A stretch of 64,000 nt of DNA from Clostridioides difficile (GCF_001299635.1 NZ_JRHN01000038.1:248001-312000); one strand, 5' to 3'. Shown: positions 8,979-18,091, numbered from the stretch's first letter. Numbers and translations are program-made. The notes: generated by a model from the letters alone, not told the origin.

Positions 8979-9014
8979 GGTGGCAAGATGGTGGCAAATT
9001 AGATTTTGCCACCC
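8979..9014. promoter_or_regulatory. Integrase arm-type binding sites, left end
   Basis: Two direct copies of GGTGGCAA (8979..8987 and 8990..8998) and one inverted copy TTTTGCCACCC (9004..9014) lie 138-173 bp inside the left core. The same motif recurs at the right end in mirror image. This fits arm sites bound by the N-terminal domain of Tn916-type tyrosine integrases; the binding itself is inferred. Confidence 0.6.
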
Positions 9015-9038
9015 TTATTTTTTAATTACAAAATTAAA

Positions 9039-9069
9039 GTATAAAGAACTATTAGTATGCTCTTTATAC
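9039..9069. terminator. Weak hairpin near the prophage left end
   Basis: GTATAAAGA (9039..9047) and TCTTTATAC (9061..9069) form a stem around a 13-nt loop. On the minus strand it is followed by a TTTAATTTTG stretch. It may limit transcription from the phage late genes into tauE. Confidence 0.45.
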
Positions 9070-9225
9070 CTTATAAATACTTATGTATTTATCTAAATTA
9101 TTAGCTATTTATTTAGAAAATAGATATTCATTAAGTGATATACTTAAGCTTTCTAGTTCACAGAAAATTTCAGTTTTAACTCATAATAAATTATATAGTA
9201 TATCTTAGTTTTTATCTTTAGACAT
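9064..9225 (-). pseudogene. Decayed small ORF, possibly Spo0E-like
   Basis: In one frame of 54 codons starting ATG at 9225 there are in-frame stops after codon 6 and at two later positions. The remaining text (VKTEIFCELESLSISLNEY, then IANNLDKYISIYKV) resembles the ISQ-LDKLI-Y pattern of Spo0E-like aspartyl phosphatases. The resemblance is by eye only. It could be the remnant of cargo at the prophage end, where an endolysin would usually be found. Confidence 0.3.
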
Positions 9226-9320
9226 ACATTTTAATTATACTCTTATTTATTTAGAAAATCTAATACTTTATAAAGAGTGTAGATTAGTTATTAACTTTTT
9301 ATCCTAGTTTTATTTTCATA

Positions 9321-9584
9321 TTAAGCATCTTCTTTCTGTAACATAACTTTTATATCTGTTACATCTTCTTTTATTACTTCTACATCAGTTTTCATAGTTC
9401 CCATTTCAACAAGTATGTTTTTATTTATTTCTTGTTGTTGTGTAGATAGCTCAATGAAGTTTTCTACAGTCTTTTTGTACATATCTCTATCTTCTTTTTT
9501 CTCTTGCATAGTATTCTTAAATAAAAGGGCACATAATATTCCTATTGCTCCCAAGCTACTTAACTCTGTTACTAGTTGTTCCAT
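9321..9584 (-). CDS. Phage holin-like protein (BhlA/UviB type)
   Basis: The 87-aa protein has one N-terminal membrane segment (LGAIGILCALLFKN) followed by a charged coiled-coil region (MQEKKEDRDMYKKTVENFIEL ... VEVIKEDVTDIKVML). This is the layout of BhlA/UviB holin-like proteins, which help permeabilise the membrane at lysis. It is the last recognisable gene of the late operon, where the next gene is normally an amidase endolysin; here none follows. Only one membrane helix is seen, so it may need partners. Confidence 0.75.
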   Translation of the reverse strand: MEQLVTELSSLGAIGILCALLFKNTMQEKKEDRDMYKKTVENFIELSTQQQEINKNILVEMGTMKTDVEVIKEDVTDIKVMLQKEDA

Positions 9585-9593
9585 AGTGACCTC

Positions 9594-10232
9594 CTATTCT
9601 ACCTGATATAAATTCAATAGTGTTATTTTAACTTCAGTTCCTTCTGTATTAATTACGCTTCCTTTTGATATACTTTGAGTATTAAAAAATTCAACCCTAT
9701 AATACTGATATTTGTTACTACAAGTTATTTCTATAAAATCAGCATCTGAAAAATCATACTTAGAAATATCATTTTTCCATTTACAAAATAAATCTGGACT
9801 ACAACCTTCACAACTATATATTTCTATAAAATCTATACTATTATTTGAACCTAATACCTTAAATTTAAATGGAACTTGTGCAGTATCTTGATTTGATATT
9901 GTTGTTCGAAAGTGCATTTTAATAGCCCATATCTTTATATCTTTATCTAGTTTTATTTGGACCCATTGACTTGTATTTTTACTTAAACCAGTTAAGTTTA
10001 AGTCATCTTCTAAGGTTTCTGTAAATGCCTTATATGTTCCCCATGTATTTTGACTTGCATTGACTTCAAATGGTTCTGGCTTATTATTGGCTATCATAAA
10101 AGGATTATACTTTTCATTATGTTTTGTTTCTGTCATCTTGGAATAAATCTCATTAGTGCCAAGTAAAATCTTATTTATGTTTTGATTTCCCAAAAACACA
10201 TTGTTTACATTTTGATTTCCAGTTTTTATCAT
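9594..10232 (-). CDS. Baseplate/tail protein with discoidin-like (F5/8 C) domain
   Basis: The 212-aa protein begins with two copies of a GNQNVN/GNQNIN linker motif, followed from about residue 55 by a beta-rich domain with F5/8 type C traits (EPFEVNASQNTWGTYKAF, WVQIKLDKDIKIWAIKMHF, FKFKVLGSNNSIDF, YYRVEFFN). Such domains bind carbohydrates and are placed at phage tail tips. The gene overlaps the upstream BppU-type gene by 4 bp (ATGA-type coupling), which fits a receptor-binding or accessory baseplate role. No chaperone gene is obvious. Confidence 0.7.
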   Translation of the reverse strand: MIKTGNQNVNNVFLGNQNINKILLGTNEIYSKMTETKHNEKYNPFMIANNKPEPFEVNASQNTWGTYKAFTETLEDDLNLTGLSKNTSQWVQIKLDKDIKIWAIKMHFRTTISNQDTAQVPFKFKVLGSNNSIDFIEIYSCEGCSPDLFCKWKNDISKYDFSDADFIEITCSNKYQYYRVEFFNTQSISKGSVINTEGTEVKITLLNLYQVE

Positions 10233-11341
10233 AATATTATGTCCTCTTTGATTATATATAAAGTTGTATTCTCTTTATCTATTATTCCATCATACTCAGC
10301 TTGTGTTCCAGTCCAAAATTTTAATCCTGTTATTGCATTTGAACTTAAGTCTGGCTTATTAGTTAAATTATTATAATCTCCGTTAAATTCTGATTTTGAA
10401 TTCCAATTATCTACTTTTTCTTGTGTAATCTCATCTAGTATTTTTTTATTCTCATGAATATGATTCTGTGAAGTATCTATATCTGAACTTGTTATATATC
10501 CTGAATCATTTTCAAAATCAGATACTTTAGTTGGCTTATTTGTTAAACTATTGTAATTACCATCAAAGTTTGTTTTAGCATCCCAACTTATCACTTTATC
10601 CTGTGTAATTCCATCTAAAACTACCTTGTTTGTATGAACATGATTTTGTGAACTATCTATATCTGAACTTGTTATATATCCTACATCATTTTCAAAATTA
10701 GATACTTTAGTTGGTTTATTAATTAAGCTATTATAATCTCCATCAAATATCTCCAGCGCTACACGTTCATCTACTTTTGTAGCTAACTCTGCTATATCAT
10801 CTACTAGATTCTCCTTAGCAATATTAATATCTTGAGTCATCAAATCTACAGAACTATCAATCTTACTATTTAAAGTACTTATATTAGTATTTATATCTTC
10901 TATTAAATTATCTTTAGTGTCATTTATATCAATTATTGAATTTGTAATATCAATTATTGCTTGGCCTAATAAATCCCATTGAGGAGTTGATTCTATAGCA
11001 TTATCTTTGTCTAATGATTCTTCGACTTGTATTTTCATCTGAAAAGTAGTTACTATCTCTTGATTTTTTCTAAATTGAAATTCTACCTTAATTAATCCAG
11101 GCAATGCAAGAATATTGTTATCTAAAATAGCCTTTACAATGTTACCATTTATAATACAATTCTTTTGAATTAGTACTTTATCATTCTGAAAAAACGCTAA
11201 TGCTGTATATCCCTCCAAATCTACCTCTTTGCCATCTTCAACTAATCTTATTGAAAAAGGTATTAAATTGTCAAATTGCTTATATATTGGCACAGAATAT
11301 ACTTTCGTATTCAAATCAACAGTATAAATTTTATCTCTCAT
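10229..11341 (-). CDS. BppU-family baseplate upper protein with 60-aa repeats
   Basis: The 370-aa protein starts with the BppU N-terminal domain (KIYTVDLNTKVYSVPIYKQ ... LIPFSIRLVEDGKEVDLEGY), which attaches receptor-binding proteins to the baseplate. A coiled coil follows (about 130-195). Residues 199-332 hold two full and one partial copy of a 60-residue repeat (DYNSLTNKPTKVSDFEND, SGYITSSDID, NHIHENKKILDEIT). These repeats are typical of long fibre-like tail proteins. The gene follows the tail endopeptidase-like gene and overlaps the discoidin-like gene. Confidence 0.82.
   Translation of the reverse strand: MRDKIYTVDLNTKVYSVPIYKQFDNLIPFSIRLVEDGKEVDLEGYTALAFFQNDKVLIQKNCIINGNIVKAILDNNILALPGLIKVEFQFRKNQEIVTTFQMKIQVEESLDKDNAIESTPQWDLLGQAIIDITNSIIDINDTKDNLIEDINTNISTLNSKIDSSVDLMTQDINIAKENLVDDIAELATKVDERVALEIFDGDYNSLINKPTKVSNFENDVGYITSSDIDSSQNHVHTNKVVLDGITQDKVISWDAKTNFDGNYNSLTNKPTKVSDFENDSGYITSSDIDTSQNHIHENKKILDEITQEKVDNWNSKSEFNGDYNNLTNKPDLSSNAITGLKFWTGTQAEYDGIIDKENTTLYIIKEDIIL
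10388..10747 (-). repeat. Two 180-bp tandem repeats inside the baseplate gene
   Basis: Codons for residues 199-258 and 259-318 of the BppU-like protein repeat with clear DNA similarity (for example GTTATATATCCT with ATACTTTAGTTGG in each unit), and a third partial unit follows. Unequal recombination between units could change fibre length. Confidence 0.85.
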
Positions 11342-11372
11342 TTTTTACTCACCTGCCTTTTGCATAATATTT

Positions 11373-13679
11373 TTATTCAATCCACAAATTTACTATATCT
11401 AAATTTGCTACAAAATAGTTGGAATTATTATTTGTAAACCACATTCTAATTTTTCCTTCTAATAAATTAAATGGACAAGTTAAAATAACATTATACCTAG
11501 TTACTATAGTCGATTTTACATCATCTAGTGTTAGTATTTTTTTATACATGGCAGTCGTAGTATTACTACCTGGGTCTATACTTATTCCCAATTCCACGTT
11601 CATTTTCTTTCCTGACTCAATATCAGAAGAATGATATTCTAAATTTGTAACAAGCTTTGCAATTTTATAACTTGATAAATCCATATATTCAGAATAAGTG
11701 CCCAAACTTCTATTTTTAATACTACCTGTATAGTATCTGTATACCTTCCCTTGCTCTGTCGTTATTGTACCCCTTCCATAAAAACTACCTTCTTGAATGT
11801 CAGCTGATAATCTTACTCCTTCTTTGATAAGGAATTTTGCTTCTTTTGCAGGGTTTGGTGGTTTCGTACTTCCACCACTATCTTCGCCGCCAGAATCACC
11901 GCCACTAGAATCACCCTCTAATAATATCCTCTTTCTAACTCCTGCGTTTTCATAATATATTCTATCTTTTTCAAAAGAGATTTTCCCATTTACAGTATCT
12001 ATAAAACATGAATTTTCTGTATTTCCAAAAGTGAATACCTCGTATTCTGGATAACCACTTTGATATAGACTGAAAGAGTTTTCTCTAATACACAAATAAT
12101 TTTCAGAATCTCTTTTATATCTTAATGCATCTCCAATACCCTCTTCATATTGAGCAGTAGCATCTATAGAACAATCAATACCTCGTTCTTCATTTACAAA
12201 TAGATGAATAATTGGATTATCTGTGCTTGATTTTAACTTATCAACAGACAAAGTATCTGTTATTATATTGCTACCATTTATTCTAGTTTCTCCCTCATCT
12301 TCAAGAGAATTGAAAGTAACATATCCTTCTAAATCAATATTTATTGCAGACATCTCTATCTTTTCTGCTGATTGGTTAATAGTTGATACTATGTACTCAC
12401 CATCTATTTTTTTAGTTACTTCCATGACTATTTTTTCAGTATCAATAACAATTTTTGATACTGCTTCATCAACTGTACTTTGTACTATAGCTTCTATACT
12501 ACCAGACAATATTTCAAACTTAGATTCTAAAGTTTCTTGTTTATCTGTAATTTCTTTTACATAGAGTTCTATACTTTCATTTGTTTGAATAAAGCCACTC
12601 TCAAGTTTTTTTAAATTACTATCAAGCCTTTGTATAGTCCTTGATGCACTTCTAACTTCCTCTTTATCTATCTTTGCTTTAACTGTAGAACTAAGACCAC
12701 CATTATAATTTATCTTATTATCACTTATAAATGTAGTCTGTGGTATATCATCTTTATCATAGATAATTAATTTATCACCTACATCAAGTCCAAAATCACC
12801 TTGCCAATCCATACTAAAACCAGTATAAACAAAATTCTTGTATTTATTTAAAATGCTTTGTGCAACTTTTCTTATCTCACTTTCCTTATTGTAATCAAGT
12901 AACAAAATACTTAATTGTAATCCATTTTCAAAAGGGTCTCCAGCAACTACTCCATTTATATCAACAAAATTTATTTGATTAGATTCACTACCTATAGTTA
13001 CATCAAACCAATTATTACCTGTGATTTGCACATTTGTTTCTATTAAGTCTAAAAATTCTATTTCACCATATTTAACAATCAAAAAAGACCCTGCAATGAC
13101 TGCACAGTCCATCAAAACTTGTCTATATGTAGCTTCATCTGAATTTGGTTTATATTCTATAAGTAAGTCATTATTATTGAATCTACGTTTTACTATCTTG
13201 TCACTTAATTTTAGATTTAAAATGTTCGCTATATCTACAACTATATCATAAACTGTTGCTGGAAATCCTATATTTGGTTTATAAGCTTTATCAGTTAATA
13301 TAAGGGTATCATAACATTCAAGTTTTATTATTTTTCCACTTAACTCTGTTTCGAATATATAGTATTTTCCAAAGTAAATTTCTTCTATTCTTGATTGATA
13401 TTCATTTATTGCTATTTCTATATAAAAATACAGGTCAAACCATTTATTTTTAAATTTATAGTCTTTAAATTTATTAGAATAGTTATTTATTTCTATGTTT
13501 ACTGATGTAGCTATTCCCCCACCAAGTTCAAACTTTTCATTATTTAAAATAGATTCTTCTATATTTATAGATATTATATCTTCATCAGTATATTTTTCAT
13601 CATTTATTATAATTTTAGAACTTATAATCCTTGAACTTTCCAATATTGCTTTTTTATATTCTTGACTAGTTTCTTTCAT
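11373..13679 (-). CDS. Phage tail protein, prophage endopeptidase-tail type
   Basis: The frame opens with a TTG at 13697 that lacks a Shine-Dalgarno; the ATG at 13679 (MKETSQEYKKAIL), overlapping the preceding small gene, is preferred, giving 768 aa. The first ~340 residues look like the tail-associated structural domain (DIISINIEESILNNEKFELGGG, VYDIVVDIANIL), followed by a coiled coil (about 350-470) and a C-terminal beta-rich region after a GDSSGGDSGGEDSGG linker. Homologues form the tail tip (Tal) of siphoviruses and sometimes carry a peptidase. No catalytic peptidoglycan hydrolase motif is seen here. It lies directly between the distal tail and baseplate genes. Confidence 0.75.
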   Translation of the reverse strand: MKETSQEYKKAILESSRIISSKIIINDEKYTDEDIISINIEESILNNEKFELGGGIATSVNIEINNYSNKFKDYKFKNKWFDLYFYIEIAINEYQSRIEEIYFGKYYIFETELSGKIIKLECYDTLILTDKAYKPNIGFPATVYDIVVDIANILNLKLSDKIVKRRFNNNDLLIEYKPNSDEATYRQVLMDCAVIAGSFLIVKYGEIEFLDLIETNVQITGNNWFDVTIGSESNQINFVDINGVVAGDPFENGLQLSILLLDYNKESEIRKVAQSILNKYKNFVYTGFSMDWQGDFGLDVGDKLIIYDKDDIPQTTFISDNKINYNGGLSSTVKAKIDKEEVRSASRTIQRLDSNLKKLESGFIQTNESIELYVKEITDKQETLESKFEILSGSIEAIVQSTVDEAVSKIVIDTEKIVMEVTKKIDGEYIVSTINQSAEKIEMSAINIDLEGYVTFNSLEDEGETRINGSNIITDTLSVDKLKSSTDNPIIHLFVNEERGIDCSIDATAQYEEGIGDALRYKRDSENYLCIRENSFSLYQSGYPEYEVFTFGNTENSCFIDTVNGKISFEKDRIYYENAGVRKRILLEGDSSGGDSGGEDSGGSTKPPNPAKEAKFLIKEGVRLSADIQEGSFYGRGTITTEQGKVYRYYTGSIKNRSLGTYSEYMDLSSYKIAKLVTNLEYHSSDIESGKKMNVELGISIDPGSNTTTAMYKKILTLDDVKSTIVTRYNVILTCPFNLLEGKIRMWFTNNNSNYFVANLDIVNLWIE

Positions 13680-13842
13680 TATTATCACATTCTTCAAACT
13701 CAGCTAATTTTTCTTGTAGTTCAATAATATAAGTATCTTTTTCATCATTAATAGCTTTTTGTATGATTAAATCGTTTTGAAGTTTTACAACCTCATTTAA
13801 AGCCTTTTGATAAAGTAATCTATCGCTTATTTTTATATCCAT
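13666..13842 (-). CDS. Small phage protein with coiled coil (58 aa)
   Basis: A 58-codon frame starts with ATG at 13842 after AAGGAGGT and ends inside the start of the tail gene, so translation is probably coupled. The product (MDIKISDRLLYQKALNEVV ... IIELQEKLAEFEECDNNERN) is helical and charged. Comparable small ORFs between tail genes are common in Firmicute phages. The function is unknown. Confidence 0.7.
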   Translation of the reverse strand: MDIKISDRLLYQKALNEVVKLQNDLIIQKAINDEKDTYIIELQEKLAEFEECDNNERN

Positions 13843-13854
13843 GAATATACCTCC

Positions 13855-14202
13855 TTACTTTTCTATAAAATTCATTTTTAGACTTTGCCAAAAGATATTA
13901 TTATCTTTTTTTAACGCAACAGGCATAGACCTATCACCTACATAAAAAGTCTTTGTCTCTATGTGCCCTAAAACAGGGTCTGGATATGTTATTTTAAAAA
14001 ACACATCTTTTACTTGATTTAGAAGTATAGATATTTCACTTGAACCTAAAATACCCCATTCACAACTTAACTTTCTTTTAGTTGCTATTCTATCTCGACA
14101 CATCTCTCCTTTTGCATTTCTATTACTTTCTCCATCTATATCAGTTAAATCTACTTGAAAAACTGTAGGAGCAATTATGTCTACACCATTTATAGATAAC
14201 AT
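13855..14202 (-). CDS. Phage distal tail component (DUF6711-like)
   Basis: The 115-aa protein (MLSINGVDIIAPTVFQVDL ... FWQSLKMNFIEK) has the beta-rich pattern of small proteins encoded directly after the tape measure gene in Gram-positive siphoviruses. It begins 12 bp after the tape measure stop codon. It probably belongs to the tail tip, functionally near Dit, but no catalytic motif is present. Assignment rests on position and on the DVFFKITYPDP/KTFYVGDRS pattern. Confidence 0.65.
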   Translation of the reverse strand: MLSINGVDIIAPTVFQVDLTDIDGESNRNAKGEMCRDRIATKRKLSCEWGILGSSEISILLNQVKDVFFKITYPDPVLGHIETKTFYVGDRSMPVALKKDNNIFWQSLKMNFIEK

Positions 14203-14213
14203 ATCACCACTCC

Positions 14214-17200
14214 TTATAACTCCAATATTGTTTTGCCTGTTTTTCTTTCCATTTGTCTAAATGCTTTTATTACAACTTCACCCATTTTATTTCCATCCAT
14301 TTTTAATTCTACTGTTAAATCTCCACTAGTATTATTGTTTTTTCCTAATCCATTCATTCTTTCCATGATTTTGTTTGCTAATAAGTCAAGCCCTTGTGTA
14401 TTATTTTCAAGTGGTACTACAGCTTCTGTTCCTCTTTCTCCAACCATACTTAATGTTGGTTGTTCAATGATACCTCCTTTTGCAAGAAGAGGTATTTTAG
14501 GTATTCCAAAAGAATTACCTCCAAGACCAGGAACCCAATCTGGAATATCAAATTTAAGACTTCCTAAGCTACTATTAAATAATTTTATAACGGCATTAAG
14601 TGGTGCTTTTACTATATCTTTTAATCCATTAAATCCATTTTTAAATACTCCTGGTATCTTTCCTATCATTTCTGATGCTTTTTTATAAACATCTGTTATA
14701 AATCCAGATATATTCTTACATATAGACTGTGGTATATCTTTAGCTTTATTAAAATTATCTATAATAGATTTTTTAATATTCTCAAATGTAGTTGAAGCAT
14801 TTGTCTTTAATGATGACCAAGTAGCAGAAATATTATCTTTCAATGTAGTCCACGATTTAGATGCAGTATCTTTTATACTATTACATTTACCAACAACTGA
14901 ATCCTTTATACCATTCCATATTTCACTGGCTTTTTCTTTTATTACATCCCAATTTTTATATAATGCTACTCCTATACCAATTAAAGCACTTATTACACCT
15001 ACAACTATAAGGACTTGTGGAGATATACCACCTAAACTTTTACACAGTATTCCAATTACACCTCCAGCTGCTGATATGGTTGACTTTAAAGTATTAAATA
15101 TAGCTATACCATTTTTTATAGTATCAAATACTGTACATGCAGCTTTTATTGTTCCAAATGCAACTGCTACACTTCCAAGTACTGATATTATTATATCCAA
15201 AACAGGTTTTCCATCATTCAATAACCAGTCAATTATATTTGTTAAAGTATCTAATAAATATCCTAAATGATCTAGAACAAAAGAAATTGCAGGCCCCAAT
15301 ATATTTATTAATCCATTTGCAAAAGGTGTTATAAATTCTGTTATTATATAACCAATTAATTCAAATAACTTTGCACCTAATTCTATTAACCCTTGAAACA
15401 AATGACTTCCACCTTCATCCCAAACTAATACAAATTTTGATGATAAATTTTCAAGAACTCCTATAATTGAATTAATTACTTCCATAAATGTATTTGCTAC
15501 ATCTGTACTAACAGTTCCCAAAGCTTCTCTAAAAGACTCTCCTATATGCTTTATCAGTGTCAATAAATTACTTATAGTATCACAAATGCCTTGAATAATT
15601 TGATTACCAATATCTCCATTTTGCCATGCTGTCCCAAAAGCATTTGCTATATCTCCTATAGTCCCAAAGATATCTGTTAATATTTGAAGTATCAGCGTAT
15701 TTATTTCTACCCCTGTGCCATTGTTCCATACCTCAACAAAAGTTTGACCTATATTATTTATCAACTCTAAAATAGAATTTAACATATCAAATATGGTTTG
15801 TATTAATATTGTTCCTGTTTCATTACTCTTCCAGGCTATATCAAATGCACCTGCAATACTTCCTATAATATCAAATATTGTTTTTAGTAAATTAAGTATA
15901 TTTGTACAAAATTCAATACCTGTACCATTATTCCAAACTTCTATAAAAGAATTTCCTATATCTCTAATAATTCTTAATACATTCAATAAGGCATCTGATA
16001 TACTTTGAATTAATTGAGTTCCTAAATTATTAGATTCCCAAGCTATTATAAAAGCATTGTTAATGTCTCCTATAACATTAAATATATTTTGAAGTATCTG
16101 AAGAGTAGTAATTAATATTTCTGTTCCTGTACCATTTGTCCATACTTCTTTAAATGACGAACCTATTGATTTTATTACATCTTTTATACTTGTAAAGGCA
16201 TATTTCATACTATCAATAGTTGCTTGACCTTCTTTACTCCAAGCATCTTGAAATGGCTTAAACATATCTGCTAACATTTTATTTAGTTCTTGATTTACTT
16301 TTGATAAATTTCCTGTATCTATATTAGGGCTAATAGGGGAAGTTACATTTCCCATATCTCCTAAGCCCTCAGTATCTGAATTTTTAGTTAGTGTATTTAT
16401 CTCATCAAAACCACTTATTAATCCTTTTATTTTTTTTGCTGCATCTTTTGATGCATCACCAATACCATTTATTGAATCACTTGCACCATCAGAGTTATTT
16501 CCAATTGATTCAATATCTTTGGGTATAGAGCCAAAACTACCAGATGATGCATTATCTCCAAAAACAGATTCTGTGAAAGCTTTAAATTGTTGTGCTACAA
16601 CTTGTAGTTTAAGTATAAGTGTATTTAACATTTTTACAACTGGTGTAAGCATATTAATAAGAGCTTGACCTAATGTAGCTTTTAAAACATTGAATTGCTC
16701 TGAAAGTATTCTAGTCTGATTTGCCCAAGCTCCTTGAGTTCTGACAAAATCGCCCTGTGCATCTTTTGTAACACTTAGTAAATAATTGTATCTAAGTAAA
16801 GTTTGTTCTGATTGACTCATATTTTGATATGCTTTAGTTATTCCTTTTGACATTGCATATGCCTCTAAGTTAGCAACTGACATATTAATACCTAATTGTC
16901 TTAAAGGTTCTATCTCTCCTGCTATACCACTTCGTATTTTATTAAAAGATTCTTCTGAATCAAGATTATAAAATGAAGACATATCAGCAGATAATTGTGT
17001 TATAGTTTTAGACATATCAGCAGCTTGCTTAGTTGATAATCCAGAACTTTTAAGCATAGCTCCCATAGTTCCAGTATATCTTTTAGCAGCTGTTTCTGAC
17101 ATACCCATTTGAGTTATAGAAGTTTTAGCAAAATCATTAATATCCTGTGCCATACTTCCAAAGGTAACATCTACCACGTTCTGTACTTCGTTTAAATCAG

Positions 17201-17396
17201 AGCCTAAATCAATACATGATTTACCAAATGCAGCTATTGCAGTTACACTTAAAGCTACTCCTACCATTTTACCTACTCCACCAAAAGCACTTCCAATTGT
17301 TGATTTAGCTCCATTTGCTATACCACTTAATTGTTTATTAAAAGTTCCCTGATTTATATTTAGACCTAAATTTATAGTACCTACACTAATACTCAT
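14214..17396 (-). CDS. Tape measure protein
   Basis: At 1060 aa it is the longest phage gene. The N-terminal part (LNINQGTFNKQLSGIANGAKSTIGSAFGG ... FGKSCIDLGSDLNEVQNVVD) and the KSGLSTKQAADMSKTITQLSADMSSFYN segment are classical for tape measure proteins of the TP901 type. Residues 417-623 contain three 69-residue tandem repeats, each starting EVWxNGTG. Hydrophobic segments follow (about 670-800). The C-terminal part ends with LAKGGIIEQPTLSMVGERGTEAVVPL, also typical. Its length sets the tail length. AGGGAGGTG precedes the ATG. Confidence 0.95.
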   Translation of the reverse strand: MSISVGTINLGLNINQGTFNKQLSGIANGAKSTIGSAFGGVGKMVGVALSVTAIAAFGKSCIDLGSDLNEVQNVVDVTFGSMAQDINDFAKTSITQMGMSETAAKRYTGTMGAMLKSSGLSTKQAADMSKTITQLSADMSSFYNLDSEESFNKIRSGIAGEIEPLRQLGINMSVANLEAYAMSKGITKAYQNMSQSEQTLLRYNYLLSVTKDAQGDFVRTQGAWANQTRILSEQFNVLKATLGQALINMLTPVVKMLNTLILKLQVVAQQFKAFTESVFGDNASSGSFGSIPKDIESIGNNSDGASDSINGIGDASKDAAKKIKGLISGFDEINTLTKNSDTEGLGDMGNVTSPISPNIDTGNLSKVNQELNKMLADMFKPFQDAWSKEGQATIDSMKYAFTSIKDVIKSIGSSFKEVWTNGTGTEILITTLQILQNIFNVIGDINNAFIIAWESNNLGTQLIQSISDALLNVLRIIRDIGNSFIEVWNNGTGIEFCTNILNLLKTIFDIIGSIAGAFDIAWKSNETGTILIQTIFDMLNSILELINNIGQTFVEVWNNGTGVEINTLILQILTDIFGTIGDIANAFGTAWQNGDIGNQIIQGICDTISNLLTLIKHIGESFREALGTVSTDVANTFMEVINSIIGVLENLSSKFVLVWDEGGSHLFQGLIELGAKLFELIGYIITEFITPFANGLINILGPAISFVLDHLGYLLDTLTNIIDWLLNDGKPVLDIIISVLGSVAVAFGTIKAACTVFDTIKNGIAIFNTLKSTISAAGGVIGILCKSLGGISPQVLIVVGVISALIGIGVALYKNWDVIKEKASEIWNGIKDSVVGKCNSIKDTASKSWTTLKDNISATWSSLKTNASTTFENIKKSIIDNFNKAKDIPQSICKNISGFITDVYKKASEMIGKIPGVFKNGFNGLKDIVKAPLNAVIKLFNSSLGSLKFDIPDWVPGLGGNSFGIPKIPLLAKGGIIEQPTLSMVGERGTEAVVPLENNTQGLDLLANKIMERMNGLGKNNNTSGDLTVELKMDGNKMGEVVIKAFRQMERKTGKTILEL
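15528..16148 (-). repeat. Three 207-bp tandem repeats in the tape measure gene
   Basis: The EVW-NGTG segment recurs every 207 bp (69 codons) at protein residues 417, 486 and 555. Each unit shows the same order: NGTG, a central AF--AW motif, then G--LIQ. A fourth, weaker unit is visible downstream. Change in copy number would change predicted tail length by about 10 nm per unit (using ~1.5 A per residue). Confidence 0.85.
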
Positions 17397-17411
17397 CTAT
17401 ACACCTCCCTT

Positions 17412-17754
17412 CTAACTAAAGGTTTCCTTACACCAATTTTGAAAGTTATTTATATAAGAAGAATAATTATTTTTATCTTCTCTAAGCTTTTTATTACGTT
17501 TTAATATCCAATCATTTCTTATCTTTCTCTGTTCTTTAGTAAAACCTTTTAATATTTTAGGGTCTTTTTCAGCTCTAATTGATACAATTTGACCAAGAGG
17601 TGTCTCTGGCATAATTCCAGATAATAAAGAACAAAACTCCGACCAAGACATATCAATCTCAGTTCGGAGTCTTATTCCATATTGTTTTGCAAAGCTTGAT
17701 TCTATTAATTCCCAATCTTCATATAAATCATAAAATCCATCAGATTTATTTTGA
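17412..17754 (-). CDS. Tail assembly chaperone second frame, probably made by ribosomal frameshifting (Gp15-like)
   Basis: The ATG-initiated part starts at 17651 (MSWSEFCSLLSGIMPETPLG) but has no usable RBS. The same frame is open and clearly coding upstream (KSDGFYDLYEDWELIESSF, AKQYGIRLRTEID), back past the stop codon of the preceding gene. The joined text matches the C-terminal pattern of Gp15-like tail chaperones. Switching from the upstream gene needs a +1 (or -2) shift near its final codons TCA AAA TAA A, where a slow stop codon follows AAA. Such fused G-GT type products help tape measure folding. A basic tail follows (EQRKIRNDWILKRNKKLRED). Confidence 0.7.
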
Positions 17755-18066
17755 GTTTTGAAATCGACTTTCTGTATCTTCGTAAGTTTCTCCTGATATA
17801 GCAGCCATAACTGCTATAAATATAGTTTTGTAATCTACAAATGAAAGCTGCATTGAATCTATTTCCTTGAATGCCTTTTCTCCAAGTAATAGTTTTAAAG
17901 CATCATCTATAAGCTCAATTTCATTTGAATTATTCTCAGACATTCTCTGATTTACTATAAGAACAGTATTTTTACTGTTATTTACAGTATATATTTTACC
18001 TTCAGATATTTTTATTTTTGGTTTTTCGTTTGTTAATTTTGTTGATATATCTATTGTATTTGACAT
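17746..18066 (-). CDS. Tail assembly chaperone, first frame (Gp14-like)
   Basis: This 106-aa protein (MSNTIDISTKLTNEKPKIKI ... KTIFIAVMAAISGETYEDTE) follows the tail tube gene and precedes the tape measure, the usual place of the gpG-like chaperone. The middle contains the compact fold pattern INQR...ELIDDALKLLLGEKAFKEID. It ends in SRFQNSK. The +1 frame is open through its last ~20 codons and continues into the next gene, which points to programmed frameshifting. Confidence 0.75.
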   Translation of the reverse strand: MSNTIDISTKLTNEKPKIKISEGKIYTVNNSKNTVLIVNQRMSENNSNEIELIDDALKLLLGEKAFKEIDSMQLSFVDYKTIFIAVMAAISGETYEDTESRFQNSK

Positions 18067-18091
18067 ACTTTAACTCCTCTTATTAATATTT

